Source: a virus
Direction: 5' to 3' (one strand)
Length of the DNA stretch: 64,000 nucleotides
IMG/VR virus record: IMGVR_UViG_3300048587_000114
Location: 1-64,000 of that record
Shown here piece by piece: positions 44,268-52,136 of this stretch. The translations under genes and the position numbers were made by a program. The notes beneath the pieces were generated by a model, which saw only the letters and a program-made list of their open reading frames with translations, made no database searches and was not told where the DNA came from. Numbering within the stretch: the first letter of the stretch is position 1; the number at the start of each line of letters is the position of its first letter.

Positions 44268-46148
44268 TTAGAATGGTAGGTCAAGCTCATCCTCCACATC
44301 AAGCGGGTCAACATCAGCCGTCCAGCTATGCGTCCACATATTCGTATTCTCATCGAATGCGGGAGTTGATAGCGCCCGGAGATTATTCATCGCCGTGTTG
44401 TAATCAACCCTATGGACGAACAGCGGCTCACGCGGTTGAATTGTGTACGAGTAGTCCGGTTGGTAGCTGAATACCCCCGGTTCCGCTGAACGGAACGTTA
44501 TGGTCGGAGCGGACGGAGACGGGGCATTATCACCCGTCTCCGATGCCTCACGCCGCAAACGCGCACGTTCGGCACGACGTGCTACTGCTTCTCGATTGCT
44601 CTGGCATGTTGGGCATTCGAACGTGTCTCCACGCTGTGTGAACCGGTTCGTGCGCCGTGCTGTGTCTCCACAGTAAGAGCACCGGAGTCCTTGGCATTCG
44701 CCGCACATCCGCTCGGTGTACTCCTGACGGTAGGAGTGATCGACGTTGAACCGGAGCGTCTGCATGTTCTCGGTGTCTACCCGTGAACATCGCTGGCACG
44801 AATGAAGGTCGTAGCAATCCGCGCAAATCGTCGTCCGATCAGGCGTATGCGGGTTCATCAACACTTGCAGCGCATTGTCCATCGACACGGCGTTGTGGCA
44901 GATTGCACAGGGCTGGTCACGTAGCCACGTCTCGTAGCACGTTCGACAGACTGGACTCGTTTCGCCATTCCGGTAGTAGGACGGGTAATAGAAGTTCAAC
45001 CGGTTCCCGTTTCTCTCATAGAGATAGTCATTACAGTTCTGGCATCGGTAGTCATCGACGCACAGACTGCACAACTGCCCCTCCGGGCCGTGTCCACGCA
45101 TCCGATGCTCACAGGCTGTGCAAACGTGCTGCATCCGACAGTCGTAGCACATCCCGTCTCGGAAGTTGTTCCGGTCGCTTTCCGTTCCGCACTCAGAGCA
45201 TGTCTGAATGAACGGATACCCGCTTGTACTGGTCAACTCATAAGTTGCGTGTGCCCCACGCTGGTGATTCTTGACACGGATGGTGCCCTCATCCTCATCA
45301 ATGAATAGGTACTTGAACGTGTCGCAGTACGGGTAGCCCCGGCTTGAACCTGTCAGCAAGTCTACCGACAGGAACAACTGCTTACCGAGTTCTCCGGGCA
45401 CATCCCACAGGGTTTCTCGTTCGAAGCTGTTCGCGTGCCGGATGATGTATCCCTGTTCAGCGGCCCAATCACGCAGCATGTGAACAACGGTGTCGTTCCC
45501 ATACGCCCGATCCATTGCCCACCCCTGTTCAACCGTATTCCACAGGAGCGCACGGCCAATCAGCAAGTCGCTCTGATCCGTCGCAATGACCATCTTCACC
45601 GCGTCCGGATTATTCACGTAGAAGTCCATGTAAGGTTGGCACTCATCGTACCGCATGCACGACGTTCGCAGCGTACCGGTGCCACTTGGCGCGTAGTGAT
45701 TCCCGTCATACCAATGACGGATAGCCTCACCCTCCACAATACGAACCGATTGCCGGTCCTTCAGTACCCGTGCCCGGAGATGGTTGGTGAACTTCTCAAA
45801 GTCGCTGTCGGTCAGCGTCTTTAGTGTCTCCGGTGTCAGTAGCGCACGGGCAACCTTTGCCGGTCGTCCCGCCTGTCGCAGCTTCTTATTCCATTCGATC
45901 CCTGTATCCAACGCCGTCTCAATCCGGGCCGTTGGCAGGTAGGTCAGTTCCCCCTCACCATTAATGGAGATGTAGTCACCAAATGCCTGATGCGTTCGGG
46001 CCAGCGGCTCACTCGTTGAACCGTACCAACTCCGGCGATACATGAGCGCCATAGCTACCCGGTCAGCGTAGTCGTAGATGAGCGTGTCAAGGATGTTTCG
46101 GAGTGACGCGGAGTAGGTAAGAATGTACGGGGTCAGGTCTTTAGCCAT
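44268..46148 (-). CDS. Large multi-zinc-ribbon protein, paralogue 1
   Basis: 626 aa from ATG at 46148; a TTG at 46157 is the alternative. The N-terminal domain carries GTGTLRTSCMRYDECQPYMD near residue 155, GRALLW and MDRAYGNDTV. Residues of about 320-520 hold a series of at least six CxxC pairs (CSECGTE, CTACEHR, CQNCNDY, CAICHNA, CQRCSRV, CSYCGDT, CPTCQSN). The same layout recurs in the 49615 protein, so the two are paralogues. Function unknown; RNA or DNA binding is likely from the ribbons. Confidence 0.75.
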   Translation of the reverse strand: MAKDLTPYILTYSASLRNILDTLIYDYADRVAMALMYRRSWYGSTSEPLARTHQAFGDYISINGEGELTYLPTARIETALDTGIEWNKKLRQAGRPAKVARALLTPETLKTLTDSDFEKFTNHLRARVLKDRQSVRIVEGEAIRHWYDGNHYAPSGTGTLRTSCMRYDECQPYMDFYVNNPDAVKMVIATDQSDLLIGRALLWNTVEQGWAMDRAYGNDTVVHMLRDWAAEQGYIIRHANSFERETLWDVPGELGKQLFLSVDLLTGSSRGYPYCDTFKYLFIDEDEGTIRVKNHQRGAHATYELTSTSGYPFIQTCSECGTESDRNNFRDGMCYDCRMQHVCTACEHRMRGHGPEGQLCSLCVDDYRCQNCNDYLYERNGNRLNFYYPSYYRNGETSPVCRTCYETWLRDQPCAICHNAVSMDNALQVLMNPHTPDRTTICADCYDLHSCQRCSRVDTENMQTLRFNVDHSYRQEYTERMCGECQGLRCSYCGDTARRTNRFTQRGDTFECPTCQSNREAVARRAERARLRREASETGDNAPSPSAPTITFRSAEPGVFSYQPDYSYTIQPREPLFVHRVDYNTAMNNLRALSTPAFDENTNMWTHSWTADVDPLDVEDELDLPF

Positions 46149-46338
46149 GTGCGTCAAGTTCCTCCTTGTCTGCTTGACGAAGCATTCTCACCATAGAGAG
46201 TGCTTCACGGAACGTACTCGCCTTAATGGTGTGGTACCGTTCCTCGTTTTTGTTCCCGCTGCGTCGGTTTTCACGTTCCTCATGTTCGTGCCACGCGATC
46301 ACCTGTTTAAGCTGTTCTTCATACCGATCCAGAACCAT
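46141..46338 (-). CDS. Small charged helical protein
   Basis: 65 aa, almost entirely charged helix (EEQLKQVIAWHEHEERENRR). It overlaps the start of the zinc-ribbon gene by eight bases, suggesting coupled translation. Confidence 0.6.
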   Translation of the reverse strand: MVLDRYEEQLKQVIAWHEHEERENRRSGNKNEERYHTIKASTFREALSMVRMLRQADKEELDAHG

Positions 46339-46341
46339 CGC

Positions 46342-46677
46342 TTACCCCTGACTCAACCGGTACTCTGCGAACACCATGCCCTTGTGCATCATCGTGTCCC
46401 CGGTTGGCTTGTATCCTGCCGCATTCAGCGCGGCCTCTGCCGCCTTGATGTGGCGATTCGTGGTGGCGCTGTTCCGCTCGGTGTTAAGCCAGAACGCAGA
46501 GTTGTCCGTAAAGTCCATGATGATCGGGAAATGCGGACCATAGCTCTGCAACTCACGGCACTCTCTGCCGTTCGGGTACGTCACCGTGTCAACCTTCATG
46601 CTCTCCAATCGGTAGGCCGGTCGCCGTCCCTCAATGAACGCCGTCGCAATTGCCATTGGAGTCGTGAGGCTTGCCAT
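46342..46677 (-). CDS. Hypothetical protein
   Basis: 111 aa. MASLTTPMAIATAFIEGRRP then KAAEAALNAAGYKPTGDTMM. It has its own promoter (46722-46750). No motif recognised. Confidence 0.6.
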   Translation of the reverse strand: MASLTTPMAIATAFIEGRRPAYRLESMKVDTVTYPNGRECRELQSYGPHFPIIMDFTDNSAFWLNTERNSATTNRHIKAAEAALNAAGYKPTGDTMMHKGMVFAEYRLSQG

Positions 46678-46721
46678 GTGTTTGTGTCTCCTTCCCGGTG
46701 TCTTGTCTCACCGTCAACTAC

Positions 46722-46750
46722 AGTATACGCGATCACGCACTGGCTGTCAA
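46722..46750 (-). promoter_or_regulatory. Consensus promoter
   Basis: Minus-strand TTGACA (46750-46745) and TATACT (46727-46722), spacer 17 nt, upstream of the gene starting at 46677. Confidence 0.85.
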
Positions 46751-46756
46751 GGGGGT

Positions 46757-47107
46757 TTACTTGACTTCGATCCAGCTTCCGTCGTCCATCACCTGACAGC
46801 CGAACGACTCCACATAGGAGAAGAAGCTGTCTGTGGGGTACGCGCCCATCCGATAGGCGCGGCGTGCGGCCTCATTGCACGGGCCGTCAACGCGGACGTA
46901 TACCCCTTCAGTCAGTCGCCCCTCATCGCACCCCACTTGGTGCATGACCAATGAATCCCTCACCCACGCCTGACCGAGTTCTTCCGCCCACCGCTGGCAC
47001 TCCATGTTGACCGGTGCAGCGGGACGTGCCGCCTGCATGGTCGCATCCGTGTCCGCAAACAGTGATGCCAGCACCAGACCGATACCGAGAATGAATCCCT
47101 TTCCCAT
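46757..47107 (-). CDS. Probable exported cysteine-containing protein
   Basis: 116 aa. MGKGFILGIGLVLASLFADTDA looks like a signal peptide with cleavage near residue 22. The mature part has four Cys (near residues 37, 59, 76 and 104) that could form two disulfides. Export would allow action in the cell envelope, for example superinfection exclusion; this is inference. Confidence 0.65.
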   Translation of the reverse strand: MGKGFILGIGLVLASLFADTDATMQAARPAAPVNMECQRWAEELGQAWVRDSLVMHQVGCDEGRLTEGVYVRVDGPCNEAARRAYRMGAYPTDSFFSYVESFGCQVMDDGSWIEVK

Positions 47108-47111
47108 GTGT

Positions 47112-47300
47112 TTACTTTCCCTCCTTCGATGCTGGCTCTACGAGTCCGCTCCGTAGCGTCATCGTTATCTTTGCGGACAACTCCACCGCTGCATCTTCGG
47201 CATCCTCCGGCGTGTCCGCCATCTGTCGCCGCACGAATTGATTGAGAAGCACCTGTGCAATTCGATCCTCAATCACGTTCCACTGTCGCTCCGTGTCCAT
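47112..47300 (-). CDS. Small hypothetical protein
   Basis: 62 aa from ATG at 47300 with GAAGGAGG upstream. Helical (WNVIEDRIAQVLLNQFVRRQ). Directly downstream of a consensus promoter. Confidence 0.6.
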   Translation of the reverse strand: MDTERQWNVIEDRIAQVLLNQFVRRQMADTPEDAEDAAVELSAKITMTLRSGLVEPASKEGK

Positions 47301-47324
47301 CGTGCCTCCTTCGCTGTTGACTCT

Positions 47325-47353
47325 AGTATACACGACTGTCAGTCAAGTGTCAA
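47325..47353 (-). promoter_or_regulatory. Consensus promoter
   Basis: Minus-strand TTGACA (47353-47348) and TATACT (47330-47325), spacer 17 nt, 25 nt upstream of the start at 47300. Confidence 0.88.
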
Positions 47354-47356
47354 GGG

Positions 47357-47596
47357 CTAGATCGTGCATCCCGCCCGAACACCCCGGCGTGCCCGTGCCT
47401 CATCCTCCCACGGCTTGACCGTTGCCTGTACCTGAGCGGGAGAACGCCACCCACCCTGCTCAACCTTATCCATGATGAGCGATGCAAGATGCCCTGACAT
47501 ATGGGATGGCCAGAACGTTGCGTGCTCACTATCAAGGTCACTCAGCACGTCGTAGAGAATACCGTCCAACACCGACTCCAACTCATCTCGGTTCAT
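47357..47596 (-). CDS. Small hypothetical protein
   Basis: 79 aa from ATG at 47596 with AGGAAGGGAG upstream. Acidic helical N-terminus, basic C-terminus. No motif recognised. Confidence 0.55.
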   Translation of the reverse strand: MNRDELESVLDGILYDVLSDLDSEHATFWPSHMSGHLASLIMDKVEQGGWRSPAQVQATVKPWEDEARARRGVRAGCTI

Positions 47597-47609
47597 TGTA
47601 TCTCCCTTC

Positions 47610-47732
47610 CTAGAAGAACGCACGGACACACAGGTCCGTAAGCCAGCCGATTATCACTCCAACGTAGAGCACAATACTGGCTTTTCCGAACAGGTACGCG
47701 GCCTGCTCATCCTTCGTAAACTCGGTGTCCAC
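47610..47732 (-). CDS. 40-residue membrane protein
   Basis: GTG at 47732 to TAG at 47610. MDTEFTKDEQ is followed by one hydrophobic segment (residues 18-36). The GTG overlaps the stop of the next upstream gene (TAGTG). Translational coupling and the membrane segment support it. Confidence 0.6.
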   Translation of the reverse strand: MDTEFTKDEQAAYLFGKASIVLYVGVIIGWLTDLCVRAFF

Positions 47733-47863
47733 TAGGCAAAGACCTCCAATAGCACCGCGACAACGGCACCGATGATGACACAGACAAGGAACAGCCCGAT
47801 TGCTGTATTGATCTGTTCGGTGTACTCATCCCACTCGTGCAGCGGGTCTTTTTGTTTACTCAC
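47732..47863 (-). CDS. 43-residue membrane protein
   Basis: GTG at 47863, preceded by GAAGGAGG, to TAG at 47732. Charged N-terminus (SKQKDPLHEWDEYTEQ) then one hydrophobic segment (residues 20-42). Coupled on both sides by GTGA and TAGTG overlaps. Confidence 0.6.
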   Translation of the reverse strand: MSKQKDPLHEWDEYTEQINTAIGLFLVCVIIGAVVAVLLEVFA

Positions 47864-48072
47864 TTAGCCTCCTTCGTAAAATACCGCACCGGCTCAATCT
47901 CGATGAGCGTGCTCACCAAGTCAAGCCGGATACCCGTTCCAAACTTGATGACTCGATCCGCAACGATGCGTTCGATTGCTTCCTCCTTGCTATCGAAGAT
48001 ACCAAAAAATTCCACTCCACCGCACCCATCGTACGGTTGCGTGTTGTGCTGGTACGCGATCCACTTTTCCAT
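47860..48072 (-). CDS. Small hypothetical protein
   Basis: 70 aa from ATG at 48072 with AAGGAG upstream. MEKWIAYQHNTQPYDGCGGV and FDSKEEAIERIVADR. First gene of this small leftward operon, under the promoter at 48094-48122. Confidence 0.65.
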   Translation of the reverse strand: MEKWIAYQHNTQPYDGCGGVEFFGIFDSKEEAIERIVADRVIKFGTGIRLDLVSTLIEIEPVRYFTKEAK

Positions 48073-48093
48073 GCGCTCTCCTTGTGTTCCATC

Positions 48094-48122
48094 AGTATAG
48101 GCGACCATGAGTCAAGAGTCAA
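48094..48122 (-). promoter_or_regulatory. Promoter of the rightmost leftward operon
   Basis: Minus-strand TTGACT (48122-48117) and TATACT (48099-48094), spacer 17 nt. Confidence 0.85.
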
Positions 48123-48131
48123 GGCCGCGCC

Positions 48132-48238
48132 AGAAAATAAAAGCGCGCGCCCGCCGACAGAAAAAATACGCGCGCCCCGTTTTGGCCAAAAAAAAAGCGC
48201 GCGCGCCAAAATCGCCGTAGAAAAAAAGCGCGCGCCCG
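48132..48238. repeat. Four direct repeats alternating A-tract and CG-tract
   Basis: Units begin near 48132, 48159, 48186 and 48219. Each is a run of A followed by (T/A)(A/G)CGCGCGC and a C-rich end, for example AAAAAAAGCGCGCGCCC at 48221. A-tracts bend DNA and alternating CG can adopt Z-form, so the block is probably structural. It sits between the leftward operon promoter and the AT-rich tract. Confidence 0.85.
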
Positions 48239-48329
48239 AAAATGGCGACTTTTTCTAAGGTCACAACGCAAATCGGCGTTGGTGTGGGCGACATTGGTGG
48301 ATTGCGTTATGGCATTAGCATATAACCCC

Positions 48330-48425
48330 TACATATATATATGACGAGACAAATGTCTTATACATATATACGTATATATGTATATACATATAATGCACAT
48401 ATATTGATATACACTATATCAACTA
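48330..48425. other. AT-rich alternating tract, candidate unwinding element
   Basis: Dense TA/AT alternation with several self-complementary stretches (for example ATACATATATACGTATATAT). No ORF with gene character crosses it. With the repeats on both sides it could be the melting site of a replication origin. Confidence 0.5.
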
Positions 48426-48582
48426 TCATTACTGAAGCAGCTTTCCAATTGCAGGTCCGACTTGGTTGGCCGATCCCATGACGAAGCCCGAATGCAGTCG
48501 AAACAGATGATTGTTCGATGGGTGTCGAAGAACTTCTATAGGAGTCAACAAACTTCTGACGGATATTCATAAAAACACTCTA

Positions 48583-48617
48583 AGCGAATCGCTATAGAAA
48601 CCCCTAAGCGAGTCGCT
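48583..48617. repeat. Two copies of an AGCGArTCGCT palindrome
   Basis: AGCGAATCGCT at 48583-48593 and AGCGAGTCGCT at 48607-48617, 24 bp apart, both preceded by CTA. Likely binding sites for a dimeric protein. Confidence 0.75.
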
Positions 48618-48619
48618 AC

Positions 48620-48778
48620 CGGAAAGGTTCACCCGGAAAGATACCCGGAAAGGTATCCCCGGAAAGGTGACGCAGGCGCGTGCTTAGGAGCCTGAATCGG
48701 GAAAGATCGGACGTGCGTACCCGGAAAGATCAGGCGTGCGTGCGTCCGGAAACATACGCGTGCGTACGCGTTCGGAAA
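48620..48778. repeat. Iteron array, eight copies of CGGAAA-type repeat
   Basis: CGGAAA occurs at 48620, 48634, 48646, 48660, 48722, 48747 and 48773, with one CGGGAAA at 48698. The first four are 12-14 bp apart and most continue as CGGAAAG(G/A)T. GCGTGCGTACG-type words lie between the later copies. Spaced short direct repeats beside palindromes and an AT-rich tract are the usual architecture of a replication origin. Confidence 0.7.
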
Positions 48779-48789
48779 CCACCCGTGCG

Positions 48790-49614
48790 AGACGGTTATG
48801 CCGATTTTGTGATATGCGAATTGCCGCGACCGGTCAATTCATTTATGATGTAAAGTAAAGAAGCATTCTTGAGTTCTTTGTCAACTTAGTTGTTTAGTTC
48901 TTTGTCCACAATTACACAAGACGATACCCCTACGGGGTACGTGTCCTATTTTGGACGTCATACCCCGTAGGGGTTTACCGTACGTTTTGCGGTTTGTTCC
49001 GTGTTTGGAATCGGAGTCCGGACGGGGTTTCGTGTGTCCGGTTTGCTCGGTTGCTCGGAGACTCGGACGGGGTATGCGTCTCGGTTTCGTACCGTGTTCA
49101 GTGCTGGCACTTGGACGCGGTTTCCGTCTCCGTGTCCAGCACCACGGAGACAACCGGAGACGAACGGAGACGGTACGAAACCGGAGACACGACCGAACAC
49201 ACATTGCCGCATACCGCGTGCCGTGTGACGCGTTGTGGCGTGTCACGGCATGTACTCCGAGCGTTGCTCGGTTGCTCGGTTTGGCGTCCGATTCTGTACC
49301 CGTTGCGGACGGGGTTTGTACGGGGTTTCGTGCGTGTGCTGGACTCGGACTCCGAAACCACCTATAGCGTGGTATGTCCAGCATCGACGGAGACGCGCCT
49401 AGCATCGTCCGAGCGGCAATATTTTGACGTTAGCAGTATGTGTACCCTAGTCCGCTCGGTTTCGTGCCGTACGTGGCATCCTAGCGCGTCAATGCTACGG
49501 AAACCGAAACAATACGCACGGGGTACCGCGTGGCACCGTCTCCGAGACACGAAAACACGGGTACGTGTACCCGTGTCTCCGTGCGGGTATGCGGTTGTCT
49601 GGACTCGGTACGCG
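48790..49614. other. Non-coding left part of the restricted-vocabulary island
   Basis: No convincing gene on either strand. Open frames here have no ribosome-binding sites, and their translations are Arg/Cys/Ser-rich noise. From about 48955 the words GGAGAC, CTCGG, GACGGGGT and their complements recur. By eye in 48961-49560, AAG or CTT occurs once and AGG or CCT five times, against about 19 expected for each pair. Confidence 0.6.
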
Positions 49615-52032
49615 TTACCGAGACGCGTTGTTTATGCGTGTCCGGTTGTTTGCGTACGTCACGGGATCAATACCGAGCGGGGTATACCGATACCGATACG
49701 CTGGCATGTACTGCCATTGCTCGGAGTCCGGAGTATTGCCGTTCAGCATGTCACCGAACAACGGGTACCGAGACTCGGACGGGGTTTCGGACACCGTGTC
49801 CACAATGCATACGTTACCCGTTGCGGGTACCGTAATTCCGTGTCCGAGTGCGGACACGCATCGTCCGGCGTCGTACCCGTGCGGGTACGGCAATTCAAAC
49901 AAACGCGGTTGCCGCTGGCACGCAACGCACTCCGTGTGCCGTGTGTAGTCCGCTCGGTAGGAGTCGTTCACGTCGTGCCACGAACGAAACCGGAGACACA
50001 CGGTACAACGGTTGTCCAGACAATCCGTACACACGGAGTCCGTATCCAAGTTGTCCACAACCGCTTCACACACGCGGCACGTATGCGACTCCGAGCAATC
50101 CGAGCAATACCCGTTCGTTAGGTCGTCTCGGTCGTCCACGACGGTACCGCAATCGTTGCATTGATAACCCGGCAAGCAACGCGGGCAATACCCGTCCGTG
50201 TGATTGTCTCCGTAGTCAAACCGTCCGCAATGCTGGCACGTCCGCTCGGAGTAGCAATCCGGACAAAGATCGTACCCGTTATCATCGTCCGCATCGTACG
50301 ACGTGCCGCACTCCGAGCACTCTAAATACGCGTTGTGCGTTTCGTAATATCCGGACGTGGATTCCAACACGTAGTACATGCCGTCCGGCAAGTAGTGCTC
50401 GGACGTGGCAAGCGTACCCGTGTCCGGATGCAAGTAACGGAACGTGTCCATATACGGGTATTTGTCAAACCGAGCGTTACGGACGGTAACGGGACTCGCA
50501 TCGTCCGTGTACCCGTGTTCGGTGGCGTATGTGTGAAATACCCGTTGCACAACGTCGTTACCGTACACGCGGTCCATATACGTTTCGCCATTGTCCAGCG
50601 TCCACAACAACGCACGTCCGAGCAATTCTCCGTCCGCATTGCGGTACGTCAACAACGAAACCGTGTCCGGATTGTCCGTGTAAATCCGGAAATACGACTG
50701 GCACGAATAGTGCCGCATGCAGGAATGAGCCAGCGTACCGATACGATGAGACGGTGCGTACCCGTCTTCCAAGTACGCATCTCGGATTGCGTCACCGGTC
50801 ACAATTTCAAACGTTCCAAAAGACCGGGAGGCATACGCGCGAATTGCATTCGTTACGGTTTCGTAGTCTGCATCCGCGAATGCATCCGGAGTGCGTATTA
50901 GCATCCGGAGAACTTTAGACGGTTTGGCGGTTTGGCGCCCGGTTGCATCATATTCGTAATACTGCACGTCTTTACTGATTTTCGATGACGGCAGATAGGA
51001 CAACCGGTTGCCACTGTCTGCAATGTCGACAAACGACGCTTTACGGATACACGTTTGCGGCATTCGGACGTACGCATGAACCGTATCCGAGACGGATAGC
51101 CCAGACTCCGTGTCCATTGCCACCACGGACACGGAAACGTTGTGTTGTGTGTCGTACCCGGAGTCCAGCAGTGCCGTTGCCAGTGCATACCCGCTTTCAT
51201 CGGACGAAGTTTCGTACATGAACGCATGCAACGCGGCACGGACGGACTCGGAAAGCGTTGCGGCAGTGTTCGTATTCCGGTTTCCGATTACATCACTACC
51301 GTCCGGAGACACGGACAACGCGGTAACGGTTTGGCGTATAGGGGTACCGTACGTGTCTAAAACACGCTCGGAGACGGGTACGGCAAACAACATACGGTTT
51401 GGCGCGGTAGTTGTCTCATATTCCGAGCGCGCATCGTCCAGCGTGTCCAGACTGTACGCGTACCCGTACGTGTTTCCCGTGTGCCACGTCATAACCACGA
51501 ACGAATGAATCAGGGTACCCGTAGGGATATGGACGGGGTATCCGGTTTCACGGTTAAGACGTTTCGCGGTTTCCGTCAATGCGGCAATGTCCGTCACGGT
51601 ATTCGTCTCCGTTTCCGTTTCCGTTTCCGTGCTGGACTCCGAGTCCGTCTCGGAGTCCGTACGCCACAACGTTGCAAGCGTTTCCACAATGTCTGTACGA
51701 CTGCACTCCGTCTCGGTTGTCGTACCGTCCGTGTACCGCGTGTGAATCCGTGCGGACGTCGTGACGTATCCGAGCGTTTCATTGTGTGCGATGGTGTCCA
51801 GCGTGGTTCCGACCACGGACGAACACGTATCGCCGTAACACGTTCCAAGTTCATACGGGGTATCCGCATGCGTGGCGTACAACCGGACGGAGACGTATGC
51901 AATCACACGGTATCGCCGTTCGCGTGCGTCTCCGTGAACGGAGACGTTAAATGCATCGTCCGTGCCGTACACAACCATTGCATTGTTAATGCGTCGTGCC
52001 AGTCGTGCGGTTTCGCTTTCCGTCCGTGCCAT
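49615..52032 (-). CDS. Large multi-zinc-ribbon protein, paralogue 2, in restricted vocabulary
   Basis: 805 aa from ATG at 52032; a GTG at 52089 would give 824. It shares with the 44268 protein the blocks GTLAHSCMRHYSCQSYF, GRALLW, YMDRVYGNDVV, YPYMDTFRYL and VLESTSGY, then a row of CxxC ribbons (CSECGTS, CPDCYSE, CQHCGRF, CPRCLPG, CNDCGTV, CSDCSES, CRVCEAV). An extra N-terminal region of about 300 residues is Thr/Glu/Asp/Ser-rich with almost no Lys. Codons are drawn from a narrow set of words. Function unknown. Confidence 0.75.
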   Translation of the reverse strand: MARTESETARLARRINNAMVVYGTDDAFNVSVHGDARERRYRVIAYVSVRLYATHADTPYELGTCYGDTCSSVVGTTLDTIAHNETLGYVTTSARIHTRYTDGTTTETECSRTDIVETLATLWRTDSETDSESSTETETETETNTVTDIAALTETAKRLNRETGYPVHIPTGTLIHSFVVMTWHTGNTYGYAYSLDTLDDARSEYETTTAPNRMLFAVPVSERVLDTYGTPIRQTVTALSVSPDGSDVIGNRNTNTAATLSESVRAALHAFMYETSSDESGYALATALLDSGYDTQHNVSVSVVAMDTESGLSVSDTVHAYVRMPQTCIRKASFVDIADSGNRLSYLPSSKISKDVQYYEYDATGRQTAKPSKVLRMLIRTPDAFADADYETVTNAIRAYASRSFGTFEIVTGDAIRDAYLEDGYAPSHRIGTLAHSCMRHYSCQSYFRIYTDNPDTVSLLTYRNADGELLGRALLWTLDNGETYMDRVYGNDVVQRVFHTYATEHGYTDDASPVTVRNARFDKYPYMDTFRYLHPDTGTLATSEHYLPDGMYYVLESTSGYYETHNAYLECSECGTSYDADDDNGYDLCPDCYSERTCQHCGRFDYGDNHTDGYCPRCLPGYQCNDCGTVVDDRDDLTNGYCSDCSESHTCRVCEAVVDNLDTDSVCTDCLDNRCTVCLRFRSWHDVNDSYRADYTRHTECVACQRQPRLFELPYPHGYDAGRCVSALGHGITVPATGNVCIVDTVSETPSESRYPLFGDMLNGNTPDSEQWQYMPAYRYRYTPLGIDPVTYANNRTRINNASR

Positions 52033-52106
52033 TGCGTTGCACTCCGTTCCGTTTCGGTTGTCTAACAACCGTTCTACCTTGTCGCACACTCCGTACGACT
52101 GCGTTA

Positions 52107-52136
52107 AATGTACCCGACAATATGACGATTAGTCAA
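52107..52136 (-). promoter_or_regulatory. Promoter for the island zinc-ribbon gene
   Basis: Minus-strand TTGACT (52136-52131) and TACATT (52112-52107), spacer 18 nt, upstream of the 52089/52032 starts. Confidence 0.6.

Noticed and set aside
42836-44353. 505-residue reading of the peptidase gene from 44353
   Set aside because: The first 87 residues cross a promoter and the end of the neighbouring gene; TTG 44092 follows AAAGGA.
48994-50121. 375-residue plus-strand ORF in the island
   Set aside because: It overlaps the antisense zinc-ribbon gene, has no ribbon or other family motif, is Arg/Cys/Val-rich and reflects the absence of common stop words in the vocabulary.
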